DNA of 64,000 nt from Aliirhizobium wenxiniae (GTDB lineage Bacteria; Pseudomonadota; Alphaproteobacteria; Rhizobiales; Rhizobiaceae): positions 1 through 64,000 of the forward strand of contig NZ_JAEUAN010000007.1 in NCBI RefSeq assembly GCF_019511445.1. The letters are read 5' to 3'. The notes beneath the pieces were generated by a model. That model saw only the letters and a list, made by a program, of their open reading frames with translations. It had not been told where the DNA came from and did not search any database. Below, in pieces: positions 35,372-45,117 of the stretch; within the stretch, counting starts at the first letter, position 1; the number at the start of each line of letters is the position of its first letter. The position numbers and the translations under genes are program-made.

Positions 35372-36217
35372 TCACGGGATGCGGCGATAGCCGGTCGGCT
35401 GCTCATACAGCCAGCCGATACGCTTTACTGCCGCTTCGAAATTCTCTCTTGCCGCAGTCATCGTGTGGCCATTCGCGTGCAGAAGCGTCTCTTCGTCTTC
35501 CATGATGCCGACATGGCCTTTCCAGAAAACGAGATCGCCGCGGCTGAGGTCTTCACGGCTGATCGGATTGCCGAAGGATGCCTGCATGTCGGAATCGCGC
35601 GGAGCCTTTTTGCCGACCATCATCAGCGCCAGCTGGACAAGACCGGAGCAATCGATGCCGAAACCCGAACGCCCGCCCCAGAGATAAGGTGTCTCAACGA
35701 ATTTTGTGGCGACGGACACATAGTCTTGCGCCATCGGCTCACCGACCGGCAGGCAGTGGGCGGCAATGACGGCCCCGCCTTCGGCCAAAAGGAAATAACG
35801 CGTACCGCGCGTTTCAGCATCGCCGATGATGGTGACAAGGCTGCCCATCGAAAGTGCTCTGAGGGGCGACTTGCGCAATTCCGCTTCCGGATAAACGAAG
35901 GTCCGTACGGCCGTAATCCGGTGCGTGGGCTCTACGGCAGGACCGATCATCTCTTCCGGCAGATAACCGACATAACCGTCCGCATCGGCCTGCACCCAAG
36001 CAAAACCGTTTGCGCGATCGAAAACGCGGACACTCTCGCCATGGAGGAGTTCGGTATCTATGCCGCGTCCGAGATCCGGAAAGGGCCTCAGGGCTGCGAC
36101 AGGCGTCACGACGCAGGCGGGTTCGCCCCTGACGAAGCGGGCCGCCTCGACCTGGCCTTTCAGCGCCTCTGCTGCGAGGTCCGGCCGGAAGGCATTGAGA
36201 CGTCTGTCCAGTTCCAT
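35372..36217 (-). CDS. NlpC/P60 family cysteine peptidase (C40) with SH3 domains
   Basis: Protein of 281 residues, no clear signal peptide. The N-terminal half holds two bacterial SH3-like domains (about 35-155; VRVFDRANGFAWVQADADGYVGYLP), the C-terminal half an NlpC/P60 domain with the catalytic Cys in GIDCSGLVQLAL, His in KGHVGIM and a third polar residue in LLHANGHTM. It is related to gamma-D-glutamyl-L-diamino acid endopeptidases (dipeptidyl-peptidase VI type) that cut muropeptides, likely murein recycling. It is the last gene of an operon after an M17 aminopeptidase and a MarR regulator. Confidence 0.9.
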   Translation of the reverse strand: MELDRRLNAFRPDLAAEALKGQVEAARFVRGEPACVVTPVAALRPFPDLGRGIDTELLHGESVRVFDRANGFAWVQADADGYVGYLPEEMIGPAVEPTHRITAVRTFVYPEAELRKSPLRALSMGSLVTIIGDAETRGTRYFLLAEGGAVIAAHCLPVGEPMAQDYVSVATKFVETPYLWGGRSGFGIDCSGLVQLALMMVGKKAPRDSDMQASFGNPISREDLSRGDLVFWKGHVGIMEDEETLLHANGHTMTAARENFEAAVKRIGWLYEQPTGYRRIP

Positions 36218-36228
36218 GGTCTTGTCCT

Positions 36229-36579
36229 TTACGAGGCGGATCGTTTGGCTTCCAGAATGATCAGGTCGCCGAGTTTTTCCAGATAGAGAGCGCCGCCGAT
36301 GGTTCGTTTTATCACGACATTGCGGCGATCGCGATCATCCCGCACACGATCGACCAAGCCCAGTTCACCCATCCTGTCTAGCGCGCGGGTGATCACGGGT
36401 TTGGTCACGCCGAGCGTTTCGGCAAGACCCCGCACGGTGTGCGGCGGCGGCACCAGATAGATCTGCAACAGGATCGCCATCTGCCTGAGCGTCAGGTCAG
36501 ACGCTTCGCCCCTCACCTCTTCCAGTGAAACGCGGTGCCACAGGCCAAGCGCCTCCGTTGCGGTCAATTCGATCGGCAT
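36229..36579 (-). CDS. MarR family winged-helix regulator
   Basis: DNA-binding protein of 116 residues, short for MarR. The winged helix spans about 28-100 (DLTLRQMAILLQIYLVPPP, then VRGLAETLGVTKPVITRALD and VRDDRDRRNVVI wing). SD GGAG precedes the ATG at 36579 by seven bases. It is located 54 bases after the M17 aminopeptidase and 11 bases before the NlpC/P60 gene, so the three share a transcript; it may regulate peptide or muropeptide degradation, or simply travel with it. Confidence 0.88.
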   Translation of the reverse strand: MPIELTATEALGLWHRVSLEEVRGEASDLTLRQMAILLQIYLVPPPHTVRGLAETLGVTKPVITRALDRMGELGLVDRVRDDRDRRNVVIKRTIGGALYLEKLGDLIILEAKRSAS

Positions 36580-36633
36580 CCGATATCTCCAACGGATGCC
36601 GATCGTAACGTCAAACCGTTACCGGTCTGTTTT

Positions 36634-38034
36634 TCATTTTCCGGCTTCCGCCATATCGCGGATCACGCGATAGAGCGCACGGATGGCGAAGGCTTCGCCG
36701 CCGACCGGCGAATGCGGCTTCTCGGAAGGGTTCCAGCCGTAGATGTCGAGATGGACCCAGCTCGGCGAGGCCGTGACAAAGCGCTTGAGGAAAAGCGCCG
36801 CGTTGATCGAGCCGGCCATGCCGCCGGAAGGCGAATTGGTGATGTCGGCCGCGCGCGTGCGCAGATCCTTGTCGTAGCCCATCCAGAGCGGCATGCGCCA
36901 GACGGGATCGGCCGTCTCTTTCGCCGCCAGCGACAGCTTGCCTGCAAGGGCCTCATCATCGGTGAAGAAAGGCGCCAGTTCCGGCCCGAGCGCCACGCGG
37001 GCGGCACCGGTCAGCGTTGCCATGTCGATCAGAAGATCCGGCGGGGTTTCGTCGGCATAAGCGAGCGCGTCTGCCAGAACCAGACGGCCTTCGGCATCGG
37101 TATTGTCGATCTGGACGGTGATGCCCTTGCGGCTCTTGTAGATATCGCCCGGACGGAAAGCGTTGGACGAGACAGAGTTCTCGACCGCCGGGACCAGCAC
37201 GGTCAGGTCTACGGGGAGACCTGCATCCATGATCATCAGTGCAAGGCCCATGACATTGGCGGCACCGCCCATGTCCTTCTTCATCAGCGCCATGCCGGTT
37301 GCGGTCTTGAGATCGAGGCCACCCGTATCGAAGCAGACGCCCTTGCCAACCAGCGTGACACGCGGATTGCCCTTTTTGCCCCAGCGCATTTCAAGCAGGC
37401 GCGGCGCAACGGCGCTTGCGCGACCGACCGTGTGGATCAGCGGAAAGTTGTTTTCCAGAAGCTCATCACCGACGATGGAGGTGACGGTTGCGCCATAATG
37501 ATCAGCCAGCGCGCGGAAAGCGGCTTCCAGATCATCCGGCCCCATATCGTTGGTCGGCGTGTTGATGAGGTCACGGGCGAGCAGAATGCCGGCGAGTTGC
37601 CGTTCGATATCCGCGGCATCGGCATCGCCGGAAATGGCGAGCCGGGCATCTTTCGCCTTTTCCGACTTGTATTTGGTGAAGGAATAGCCGCCGAGGCCGA
37701 AACCGAGGGCCAGATGATCAGAGGCGATACCTTGCGCCTCAATCGACCAGTCACCGGGCGGTAGAAGCTTTGCCAGCTTGCCGGTGAGGAAGGGCTGTTC
37801 GGCCGGATCGCTGCCGAGGCCGAACAGCACGCGGGAGACGATACCACCCTCGCCGGGAACGGCCAGGACGGAGCCGCTATCTGCCTTGAAACCCGCAGCC
37901 TTCGCCCAGGCGACGACATCGGGCGGCAGCGTTGCGCCGTCCAGATCGGCCGGAGTGACGGCCGTTACCGGCTTGGTCACAGCACCGGCAGGTGCGAAAA
38001 ACGAGGGGCGATGAATATGCTGGAAAGGCGTCAT
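36634..38034 (-). CDS. Leucyl aminopeptidase family protein (M17)
   Basis: Metallo-aminopeptidase of 466 residues, cytoplasmic. The catalytic C-terminal domain has the metal ligands in VGKGVCFDTGGLDLK and the M17 signature NTDAEGRLVLADAL, plus KDMGGAANVMGLA. The N-terminal domain is shorter and divergent, which fits PepB/LAP-like peptidases rather than PepA that also binds DNA. It heads the operon with MarR and NlpC/P60, suggesting that peptides released by the endopeptidase are trimmed here. SD is weak. Confidence 0.93.
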   Translation of the reverse strand: MTPFQHIHRPSFFAPAGAVTKPVTAVTPADLDGATLPPDVVAWAKAAGFKADSGSVLAVPGEGGIVSRVLFGLGSDPAEQPFLTGKLAKLLPPGDWSIEAQGIASDHLALGFGLGGYSFTKYKSEKAKDARLAISGDADAADIERQLAGILLARDLINTPTNDMGPDDLEAAFRALADHYGATVTSIVGDELLENNFPLIHTVGRASAVAPRLLEMRWGKKGNPRVTLVGKGVCFDTGGLDLKTATGMALMKKDMGGAANVMGLALMIMDAGLPVDLTVLVPAVENSVSSNAFRPGDIYKSRKGITVQIDNTDAEGRLVLADALAYADETPPDLLIDMATLTGAARVALGPELAPFFTDDEALAGKLSLAAKETADPVWRMPLWMGYDKDLRTRAADITNSPSGGMAGSINAALFLKRFVTASPSWVHLDIYGWNPSEKPHSPVGGEAFAIRALYRVIRDMAEAGK

Positions 38035-38067
38035 GGCGGCTTTGATAACCTTCGGGAATCATTGGTC

Positions 38068-38083
38068 TTAACAATTCATTAGG
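38068..38083 (+). promoter_or_regulatory. CtrA-like box upstream of tadD
   Basis: TTAA-N7-TTAGG, followed by another TTAAC nine bases on, between the M17 gene and tadD. The CtrA consensus is TTAA-N7-TTAAC; two bases differ at the right end. Confidence 0.3.
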
Positions 38084-38163
38084 GTTAACAGTTTATTGCT
38101 TCATGGGAAATGCGCCACTTCTCATTGCCTTGACATCCATCGAGGCATCGGATCGACGAGACC

Positions 38164-39012
38164 ATGATGATTGCAGCAAAGACATCCTCCAAGCGTTCAT
38201 CCCTTTCACGCTCGTCCGTGGCCCACGCGGCAATCCTGATCTTCATGGCGATGGCAGTCACCGGCTGCAACACCACGAAGCCCGACAGGATGGCGACCGG
38301 CTCCATACCCAAGACCTCTTCCGCGCCACTGGATGGCATGAATGCAGGCGAGCTCGCAGAGACGGAACGCTCGATCGGCGGAGCCTATGTCAAGGATCCG
38401 AAAAACCGGGATGTGGGGCTACGTTATGCCACAGTGCTCGGCATGACGGGCAAGCATGACCAGGCGCTTGCGGTGATGCAGCAGGTGGTTATTGCCAATC
38501 CCAATGACCGGCAGGTGCTTGCGGCCTATGGCAAGGCACAGGCGGCAGCAGGCCAGCTCGAACAGGCGCTCACCACGATCGGCCGCGCCCAGACACCGGA
38601 CCACCCGGACTGGCGGCTGATGTCGGCCGAAGGCGCCGTGCTGGACCAGATGGGGCGCTCGGATGAGGCCCGGCAGAAATATCGCATGGCGCTGCAGACG
38701 CAGCCGAACGAGCCGAGCATCATGTCCAATCTGGGCATGTCCTACGTTCTTTCAGGCGACCTGAAGACGGCGGAGACCTATATGCGCAATGCCGCCCAGC
38801 AGCCGGCGGCCGACAGCCGCGTGCGGCAGAACCTGGCGCTTGTCGTCGGCCTGCAGGGACGCTTCTCCGAAGCAGAGACTATCGCGCGCAAGGAACTTTC
38901 CCAGAGCCAGGCGAACACGAACGTCACCTATCTGCGCTCGATGCTTTCCCAACAGAATTCCTGGGCGAAGCTTGCCGACAAGGACAAGCCGGCGAAATCG
39001 GCCGTGAACTGA
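38164..39012 (+). CDS. tadD: TadD-like TPR lipoprotein
   Basis: Protein of 282 residues with a lipoprotein signal (lipobox AVTGC, Cys about 36) and then tetratricopeptide repeats (about 65-230; NRDVGLRYATVLGMTGKHDQA, PNDRQVLAAYGKAQAAAGQL, PNEPSIMSNLGMSYVLSGDL). This matches TadD, the pilotin-like outer-membrane assembly factor of Tad pili. Two adjacent ATGs (38164, 38167) are possible starts. It faces the rest of the Tad cluster across a GFA-family gene, so it is separately transcribed. Confidence 0.85.
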   Translation: MMIAAKTSSKRSSLSRSSVAHAAILIFMAMAVTGCNTTKPDRMATGSIPKTSSAPLDGMNAGELAETERSIGGAYVKDPKNRDVGLRYATVLGMTGKHDQALAVMQQVVIANPNDRQVLAAYGKAQAAAGQLEQALTTIGRAQTPDHPDWRLMSAEGAVLDQMGRSDEARQKYRMALQTQPNEPSIMSNLGMSYVLSGDLKTAETYMRNAAQQPAADSRVRQNLALVVGLQGRFSEAETIARKELSQSQANTNVTYLRSMLSQQNSWAKLADKDKPAKSAVN

Positions 39013-39015
39013 TCC

Positions 39016-39447
39016 CTATTCCGCGACGAATTTCAGTATCCCGGCGCGACCCGACTTGCCGGGAATTCCCCCGTCCGAGGGATGCGACACGCCGTCATTG
39101 ACGATGACGGACGGGAAGTCGAAAGGGCTGATGCCTTCGAGACATGCCACGTTGACGCCATACTGGTTCGGGTTCGAACGGCGCTGGTGATGTGTGTAGA
39201 TACCGCAGACCGAGCAGAAATAGTGTTTCGCGGTGTTCGTGTTGAATTGATAGAGGGTCAGTGCCTCTTCGCCAGAGACGATGTTGATATCATCCAGATT
39301 TGCCGAGACTGCGATCGCGCCGCGCATCCTGCAGTAGGAGCAGGTACAGCGCCGGGCGCTGCGCAGGCCATCTGACAGCCTGACGTGAAAACGCACGGTG
39401 CCGCAATGGCAGGCGCCGTCAATTTCATCGATATTCTCGTCCAGCAT
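39016..39447 (-). CDS. GFA/CENP-V family zinc protein
   Basis: Protein of 143 residues from the ATG at 39447, with GGAGG seven bases upstream. The zinc-binding cysteines of the glutathione-dependent formaldehyde-activating fold are present: GACHCGTVRF, CTCSYCRM and CSVCG. The family includes S-(hydroxymethyl)glutathione synthase, but most members have no proven activity. It sits downstream of tadC with 50 bases between them and converges on tadD with a three-base gap. Confidence 0.9.
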   Translation of the reverse strand: MLDENIDEIDGACHCGTVRFHVRLSDGLRSARRCTCSYCRMRGAIAVSANLDDINIVSGEEALTLYQFNTNTAKHYFCSVCGIYTHHQRRSNPNQYGVNVACLEGISPFDFPSVIVNDGVSHPSDGGIPGKSGRAGILKFVAE

Positions 39448-39497
39448 CACGCATCCTCCAACAGCGAGGATCAATCCATAACGGAATGCGCAGGGAA

Positions 39498-40472
39498 TTA
39501 GAACCTGTCGGAGACCTGGATGCCTGCAGGGCCGAGGATAACGGCGACGAGAACCGGGAGGAAGAACAGGATCATCGGGACGGTCAGCTTCGGCGGCAGG
39601 GCAGCGGCCTTCTTTTCCGCTTCGTTCATGCGTTCGTCGCGGCTCTCCTGCGCCAGAACGCGCAATGCCTGCGAGACCGGCGTGCCGTAACGATCCGCCT
39701 GGATGAGCGCCTGCACGACCGAGCGAACGATATCCAGCTGTGTGCGGTTTCCGAGATTTTCGAGCGCGGTCTTGCGATCCGGCAGGAAAGACAGTTCCGC
39801 CGTGGTCAGCGCCAGTTCTTCGGCCAATTCGGGCGAAGACGTACCGATTTCCTCTGCCGCGCGGCGCATGGCCGCCTCGATGGAATTGCCGGATTCGACG
39901 CAGATCAGCATCAAGTCGAGCGCATCGGGCCAGGCCTTCTTGATCGACTTCTGACGTTTGCCGACCCTGTTCGAGACATAGATGTTCGGTGCATAGAAGC
40001 CGATATAGGCAAAGCCGACAACCGCCAGAATCCGCAGCCCCATAGGTCTGGACTCAAGATTGCCGAGAACGAAGACCCAGACGGTTGCAAGCAGCAGAAA
40101 CAGGAAGGGCAGAAGGAAACGCGCGACAAGGAACACGTTCAGCGCGTTCTGCGATCTCAAGCCCGCGGCGCGAAGCTTGTTGATCGTGCCTTCATCGACC
40201 AGTGCTTCACGCAGGTTGAAGCGTTCAACGATCTGGCGGACCGACTGGTTGTTCTGCGTGCGAAGGCTTGCCCTGCCCTCACCGTTCATACGTGCTCTCT
40301 CGCGAGCCCGCATCTGCTCCCGTTCCGTGGAAACGGCTTTCATCCGCTTGTCGAGATCACCACGTTCCAAAAAGGGCGCTGCCAGCGAATAGAGCGTTGC
40401 GAAAACGGCAAGCGCCACCAGGGCGGCGAAGAGCATGGTTGGCTCGGTGATGGCTGCAGCGAGATCTTTCAC
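39498..40472 (-). CDS. tadC: Tad pilus inner-membrane protein TadC
   Basis: Type II secretion F-domain platform protein of 324 residues, starting at a GTG (40472) that reads MKDLAAAITEP. Hydrophobic segments near 13-33 and 95-145 and again at the C-terminus surround the cytoplasmic T2SSF domain (AVNRVGKRQKSIKKAWPDAL-like region, GNSIEAAMRRAAEE). It forms the pilus base together with TadB. It is the last pilus gene of the minus-strand operon, ten bases after tadB. Confidence 0.95.
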   Translation of the reverse strand: MKDLAAAITEPTMLFAALVALAVFATLYSLAAPFLERGDLDKRMKAVSTEREQMRARERARMNGEGRASLRTQNNQSVRQIVERFNLREALVDEGTINKLRAAGLRSQNALNVFLVARFLLPFLFLLLATVWVFVLGNLESRPMGLRILAVVGFAYIGFYAPNIYVSNRVGKRQKSIKKAWPDALDLMLICVESGNSIEAAMRRAAEEIGTSSPELAEELALTTAELSFLPDRKTALENLGNRTQLDIVRSVVQALIQADRYGTPVSQALRVLAQESRDERMNEAEKKAAALPPKLTVPMILFFLPVLVAVILGPAGIQVSDRF

Positions 40473-40482
40473 CGGGCGTTCC

Positions 40483-41496
40483 TCATATCTCGAAGTTGAC
40501 CATGTTGCGCATCACCACGATGCCGATCGACATCCAGACACCAGAGACAAGCATGATGATGTGGCCGCGCGGATCGGTGAACAGGATCATCATGTATTGC
40601 GGCGAGGTGAGGTAGACGAGCGTTGCGACGATGAAAGGCAGTGCGCCGATGATGACTGCGGAGGCCTTGGCTTCCATCGACAACGCGCTCACCTTGGCCT
40701 TCATCTTGCGGCGTTCACGCAGAACCTTGGCGAGATTGCCCAGCGCTTCGGAAAGGTTACCGCCGGCCTGGCTCTGGATGGCGATGACGATCGAGAAAAA
40801 GCTCACTTCCGAAAGCGGCATCGTCTGCAGCATGCGTTCGCAGGCCTCGGGTATGCTCAGACCTATCTTCTGGGCCTCGATGACGCGCTGGAATTCCCGC
40901 TTCACCGGCTCCTTGCCATCGGAAGCGATCAGCCGGATCGCATCGTTAAGCGGCAGGCCCGACTTGATCGAACGGACCATGACGTCCAGCGCGTTGGGGA
41001 ACTCCTCGAGAAACTTGTCGCGGCGACGCTTGACTAGAAACCCGACGATCCATCGTGGCAGGCCCAGAGCAAAGACGAAGCCCGCCCCCAGCGAAGCCAG
41101 CAACGGCATGCCGATGATCAGCGCTCCAAGGAAGGCGAAGAAACCAAGGGCGGCGGAAAACATGTAGAAACGACCCATCGTCAGCGACAGGCCGGTCTGC
41201 GCCACACGCGATTTCAAGCTCGTGTCGGCGATATATTTGTTCTTTTCCTGCTGCTTCTTCTCCAGATCCTTCAAAGAATCCTGCAGGGATTTTCGGCGTT
41301 TTGAGAGTTCCTGAACGCGGTCGCGTGCAGCCTTCGCCTTGTTCGTGTCGCTTTCGGCAGCTTTCACGCGGGTCAGTCGCGCACCGGCCTTCTTCTCGGT
41401 TTCCAGGCGCGAATACAAAAAGGCATAGGCGACCGCGGCTGCCGAAACGGCGGCCAGCAGCACGATCAACAGCATGGTCAAATCAAGCCCGAACAT
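40483..41496 (-). CDS. tadB: Tad pilus inner-membrane protein TadB
   Basis: T2SSF-domain platform protein of 337 residues, paralogous to TadC. One N-terminal membrane helix, a charged coiled-coil segment (about 45-85, KARDRVQELSKRRKSLQDSL), two central helices and two C-terminal helices are predicted, with the F domain SIKSGLPLNDAIRLIASDGK and IQSQAGGNLSEALGNLAKVL. It works with CpaF ATPase to extrude pilin. Spacing to cpaF is 21 bases. Confidence 0.96.
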   Translation of the reverse strand: MFGLDLTMLLIVLLAAVSAAAVAYAFLYSRLETEKKAGARLTRVKAAESDTNKAKAARDRVQELSKRRKSLQDSLKDLEKKQQEKNKYIADTSLKSRVAQTGLSLTMGRFYMFSAALGFFAFLGALIIGMPLLASLGAGFVFALGLPRWIVGFLVKRRRDKFLEEFPNALDVMVRSIKSGLPLNDAIRLIASDGKEPVKREFQRVIEAQKIGLSIPEACERMLQTMPLSEVSFFSIVIAIQSQAGGNLSEALGNLAKVLRERRKMKAKVSALSMEAKASAVIIGALPFIVATLVYLTSPQYMMILFTDPRGHIIMLVSGVWMSIGIVVMRNMVNFEI

Positions 41497-41517
41497 TCGA
41501 ACTGCCCTTCAGCCTTC

Positions 41518-43011
41518 TCAATCCTTTTCCGTTTCCATGGCGTCGAGTGCGGCCGCGAGGCGGCGCTCCTCGCCGAAATAACGGACACGATCCCAGAAAT
41601 TCGGTTTGACGATGCCGGTCGAGATATGCCGGCCGATAATGCGCCCGGTGGCATCTTCGCCCTGAATATCGTAGCGCATCAGATCCTGGGTGATGATGAC
41701 GTCGCCTTCCATGCCGATCACCTCGGTGATCTGGGTGATGCGGCGCGAGCCGTCGCGAAGGCGCGCAGCCTGGACGATGACATCGACCGATCCGGAAATG
41801 ATCTCGCGCACCGTCTTGGCCGGCAGCGTATAGCCACCCATGGCGATCATCGATTCCATACGGCTCAGGCATTCGCGCGGTGTGTTGGAGTGGATCGTGC
41901 CCATGGAACCGTCGTGACCGGTGTTCATCGCCTGCAGGAGGTCGAAGACTTCCGGTCCGCGCACTTCACCGACGATGATACGTTCGGGGCGCATACGCAG
42001 GCAGTTCTTGACCAGATCACGCATGGTGATCTCGCCCTCGCCTTCGATATTCGGCGGGCGGGTTTCGAGACGCACGACATGCGGCTGCTGCAGCTGCAGT
42101 TCGGCCGTATCTTCGCAGGTGATGACGCGCTCATCCCGATCAATATAGTTGGTCAGGCAGTTGAGAAGCGTCGTCTTGCCCGATCCGGTACCGCCGGAGA
42201 TGACGATATTGCAGCGGACGCGGCCGATGATCTGCAACAGGACGGCGCCTTCCGGCGTGATCGCGCCGAACTTGACCAGTTGGTCGAGGGTCAGCTTGTC
42301 CTTCTTGAATTTTCGGATCGTGAGGGCCGGACCATCGAGCGACAGCGGCGGCGCGATGACGTTGACACGTGATCCGTCCGGCAGACGCGCGTCGCAGATC
42401 GGCGAGCTTTCGTCCACACGCCGGCCCACCTGGCTGACGATGCGCTGGCAGATGGAGAGAAGCTGGGCGTTGTCGCGGAAGCGGATTTCCGATTCGATCG
42501 TCTTGCCGGCGACTTCGATAAAGGTCTGGCCGGCGCCGTTGACCATGATGTCCGCGATATCGTCGCGGGCAAGCAGCGGCTCCAGCGGGCCGTAGCCCAG
42601 AACGTCGTTGCAGATGTCGTCGAGCAGCTCTTCCTGCTCGGAGATCGACATGGCGAAGTTCTTGATGGTGATGATATCGTTGACGATATCGCGGATTTCC
42701 TCACGAGCGCTCTCATTGTCGAGCTTGGCGAGCTGCGACAGGTCGATCGTGTCGATGAGCGCGGAGAAGACCTGGCTCTTGGTATCGTAATACTGTTCGG
42801 TGCGTGCCGGGCGTTTGCGCGCCGGCGCGGCAGGCGCAAGTGGCGGCGGTGCAACCGGCTGGCGAGGAGCAGAGTTTTCTGCCGAAACGTCGGGCCGGGC
42901 AGCCGCCTCCGGCCGGGCGGGTGCGGCAGGCGCGGGCGTAAATTGCGGTGCCGGCGGCGATGCGATCGCGCCTCCCTTGCCAAACCCGTCGTTTCCGCGT
43001 TTTCCAAACAT
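41518..43011 (-). CDS. cpaF: Tad pilus assembly ATPase CpaF/TadA
   Basis: Hexameric secretion ATPase of 497 residues that powers Flp pilus extension and retraction. A Pro/Ala-rich disordered N-terminus (about 10-70) is followed by the N1D domain and the RecA-like core: Walker [17 protein letters not shown], Asp box [14 protein letters not shown], Walker [15 protein letters not shown] and the His box [12 protein letters not shown]. It is complete. It belongs between cpaE and tadB in the operon. Confidence 0.97.
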   Translation of the reverse strand: MFGKRGNDGFGKGGAIASPPAPQFTPAPAAPARPEAAARPDVSAENSAPRQPVAPPPLAPAAPARKRPARTEQYYDTKSQVFSALIDTIDLSQLAKLDNESAREEIRDIVNDIITIKNFAMSISEQEELLDDICNDVLGYGPLEPLLARDDIADIMVNGAGQTFIEVAGKTIESEIRFRDNAQLLSICQRIVSQVGRRVDESSPICDARLPDGSRVNVIAPPLSLDGPALTIRKFKKDKLTLDQLVKFGAITPEGAVLLQIIGRVRCNIVISGGTGSGKTTLLNCLTNYIDRDERVITCEDTAELQLQQPHVVRLETRPPNIEGEGEITMRDLVKNCLRMRPERIIVGEVRGPEVFDLLQAMNTGHDGSMGTIHSNTPRECLSRMESMIAMGGYTLPAKTVREIISGSVDVIVQAARLRDGSRRITQITEVIGMEGDVIITQDLMRYDIQGEDATGRIIGRHISTGIVKPNFWDRVRYFGEERRLAAALDAMETEKD

Positions 43012-43044
43012 GCTTCTTAAGACCTAACTATCCGGTTCCGCGAC

Positions 43045-44337
43045 TTATTTCCGTCCCAGCATGCCAAGCATCTTGCCGAGACCGCCCTTCTTTGCCTTCT
43101 TGACGGCGATACGGCCGGTGACGACATGGGCGATCTGCGAGAAGGTCTCGGCAATCGGAGATTTGGCATCAACTTCCGCAATCATCCGTCCGCTATTGGC
43201 AGCGTTGCCGAACAGGGAGGAATCAAACGGCAGAATGGCGATCGGCGAGATTTCCAGCGGCTCGGTGAAGTCCGACGGGCTGATCTCCGGGCGCTTGGGC
43301 ATTCCCACCTGATTGAGGATGAGATGCGGGGCGCGGTCATTCGGCCTCAGCTTCTTAAGCGCATCCAGAATGTTCTTGGTATTGCGCAGGTTGGCGAGAT
43401 CGGGGGCGGCGCAGATGACGACCTCATCGGCATCGGACAGGACCGACGTGGTCCACTCGTTCCATGCGTGCGGGATATCGAGAACCGCGATCGGCGCGCT
43501 GCGCTGCAGGATTTCGACAACCGGCTGGAAGGCACGGCCATCGAAATCATAGGAGCGATCGAGCGCAGACGGGGCTGCCAGAAGCGAAAGATGATCCGAG
43601 CATTTGGTCAGAAGACGATCGAGAAACACTTCATCGAGGCGCTCGGGGGCGAAAACGGCTTCGGAAATGCCCTGCATCGGATCCTGATCGAAATCGATAT
43701 TGGCCGTGCCGAAAGGCAGGTCGAGATCGGCCAGAATGGTTTCCGTCGAGAACAGGGTCGAAATGCCGAAGGCGCAGTTATGGGCGATTGTCGAAGCGCC
43801 GACGCCGCCCTTTGCGCCGATAAAGGCGATCGATTTTCCCAGCGGCTCTGCATCCGGATCAACGAAAATGGCGGAGATCGCCGCCATCATGTCGACCATC
43901 GGCACGGGGGCAACCAGATATTCGGAAATACCGTTGCGCACCAACTCGCGGTAAAGCGCGATATCGTTGTAGCGGCCGATGACAATGACACGGGTGGACG
44001 GATCGCAGACTTCGGCCAGAGGCGCGAGCTCGGCCAAAAGATTGCGCGGTTCGGCCGCCGTTTCCAGCACGATCAGGTTCGGCGTCGGCGCGGACGCATA
44101 CATGTTGGCGGCCGCATCGACACTGCCACTCGTCACACGCAGGTTGACCTTCGCCATGCGCCGGTCGCGGGACAGCTTGTCGACCATGCGCTGGACGCTT
44201 TCGCTTTCGCAGAAAGCATGGATCGAGATACGCGGCAGCGGCCGGACGGATTCGAGTTCGACACCCGAGGACTGCTCCTCGGCGTCATCGGCTTTCGACG
44301 GCTGTCCATTTACGTCGTATTGAACGGTGCTTATCAT
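43045..44337 (-). CDS. cpaE: Pilus assembly ATPase CpaE/TadZ
   Basis: ParA/MinD-type protein of 430 residues that places the pilus apparatus in the cell. The N-terminal part (about 35-160) is a receiver-like atypical domain, the middle a deviant P-loop NTPase: IGAKGGVGASTIAHN, DLDLPFGTANID and ALDRSYDFD regions. The C-terminus is lysine-rich (KKAKKGGLGKMLGMLGRK) and could bind membrane. It is 33 bases from cpaF and 30 from cpaD. Confidence 0.95.
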   Translation of the reverse strand: MISTVQYDVNGQPSKADDAEEQSSGVELESVRPLPRISIHAFCESESVQRMVDKLSRDRRMAKVNLRVTSGSVDAAANMYASAPTPNLIVLETAAEPRNLLAELAPLAEVCDPSTRVIVIGRYNDIALYRELVRNGISEYLVAPVPMVDMMAAISAIFVDPDAEPLGKSIAFIGAKGGVGASTIAHNCAFGISTLFSTETILADLDLPFGTANIDFDQDPMQGISEAVFAPERLDEVFLDRLLTKCSDHLSLLAAPSALDRSYDFDGRAFQPVVEILQRSAPIAVLDIPHAWNEWTTSVLSDADEVVICAAPDLANLRNTKNILDALKKLRPNDRAPHLILNQVGMPKRPEISPSDFTEPLEISPIAILPFDSSLFGNAANSGRMIAEVDAKSPIAETFSQIAHVVTGRIAVKKAKKGGLGKMLGMLGRK

Positions 44338-44367
44338 CGGATCAGGCCCTGAAACCTTTACGCTTCA

Positions 44368-45117
44368 TCATTCGTCCATGTCCTTGAGCTCAGTAAACGC
44401 CCCGCGATAGCGCTCGATCACTTCTCCGCGCTGCTCGCCGTCCGGCGGCGTCATGCGGCGGGGCCCGAGAAGATCGTTCGGGTTGGCGATCTGGGCGGCG
44501 AGATTGCTTTGGGTGGCGCAGCCGAAATTGTAGTAATTCTTATTGGAGAACGTATTCAGCGTCATGTCGGCCGGCCAGGTTCCGCATTGATCGGTCTTCG
44601 CCGCAATCGCCACATAGGTCAGGCGGATCGGCGCCGATTCACCAAATTCCGATGGAAAACCGGACAGCAGAATTTTTTGGGCTGGAACCCCCATTTTCAC
44701 CATCAGCTTGCGCGTGGCAGCAGCGGCCGACGCGGCGGCACCCTCGTTGGCGGAACCGCGCGGGGTGACAATCTGGATGATGCCGGATGAAGAGCGGCGA
44801 TATTCCGCAACGAAACCGGCGATGACTTCCGACTGGCCATTCGTGAGGCCGGTATCACCAGCCGCGACCGGGATATCAATCTTCTTTTCGGCTTCACCGA
44901 CGACGATCGGATGGCGTGTACGGTAATCATCCGGCAGCGAACCGGTCGTCATGCTGTCCTTGCCGGCGCAGGAAGACAGCAGCGCGGCCGCGCCGAGTAC
45001 GAGCGCAGCCGAAAGGCGGCCCGTCGAATATCGCGTTGTCTTTCTCGGATCCATGGATGGATGCCTTTCCTGCGAACGGCTGCCGCCGAGGTTTTTGAGC
45101 TGAGCTTTTCTGGTCAT
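44368..45117 (-). CDS. cpaD: Pilus biogenesis lipoprotein CpaD
   Basis: Protein of 249 residues whose ATG overlaps the cpaC stop (ATGA at 45114-45117). A leader of about 45 residues precedes a lipobox (LLSSCAGK), so it is anchored in the outer membrane by a lipidated Cys (about 50). The CpaD domain follows, with YRTRHPIVV, SSSGIIQIVTPRGSANEG and GCATQSNLAAQIANPNDLLG, the last being the family hallmark. It stabilises or localises the secretin. Confidence 0.94.
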   Translation of the reverse strand: MTRKAQLKNLGGSRSQERHPSMDPRKTTRYSTGRLSAALVLGAAALLSSCAGKDSMTTGSLPDDYRTRHPIVVGEAEKKIDIPVAAGDTGLTNGQSEVIAGFVAEYRRSSSGIIQIVTPRGSANEGAAASAAAATRKLMVKMGVPAQKILLSGFPSEFGESAPIRLTYVAIAAKTDQCGTWPADMTLNTFSNKNYYNFGCATQSNLAAQIANPNDLLGPRRMTPPDGEQRGEVIERYRGAFTELKDMDE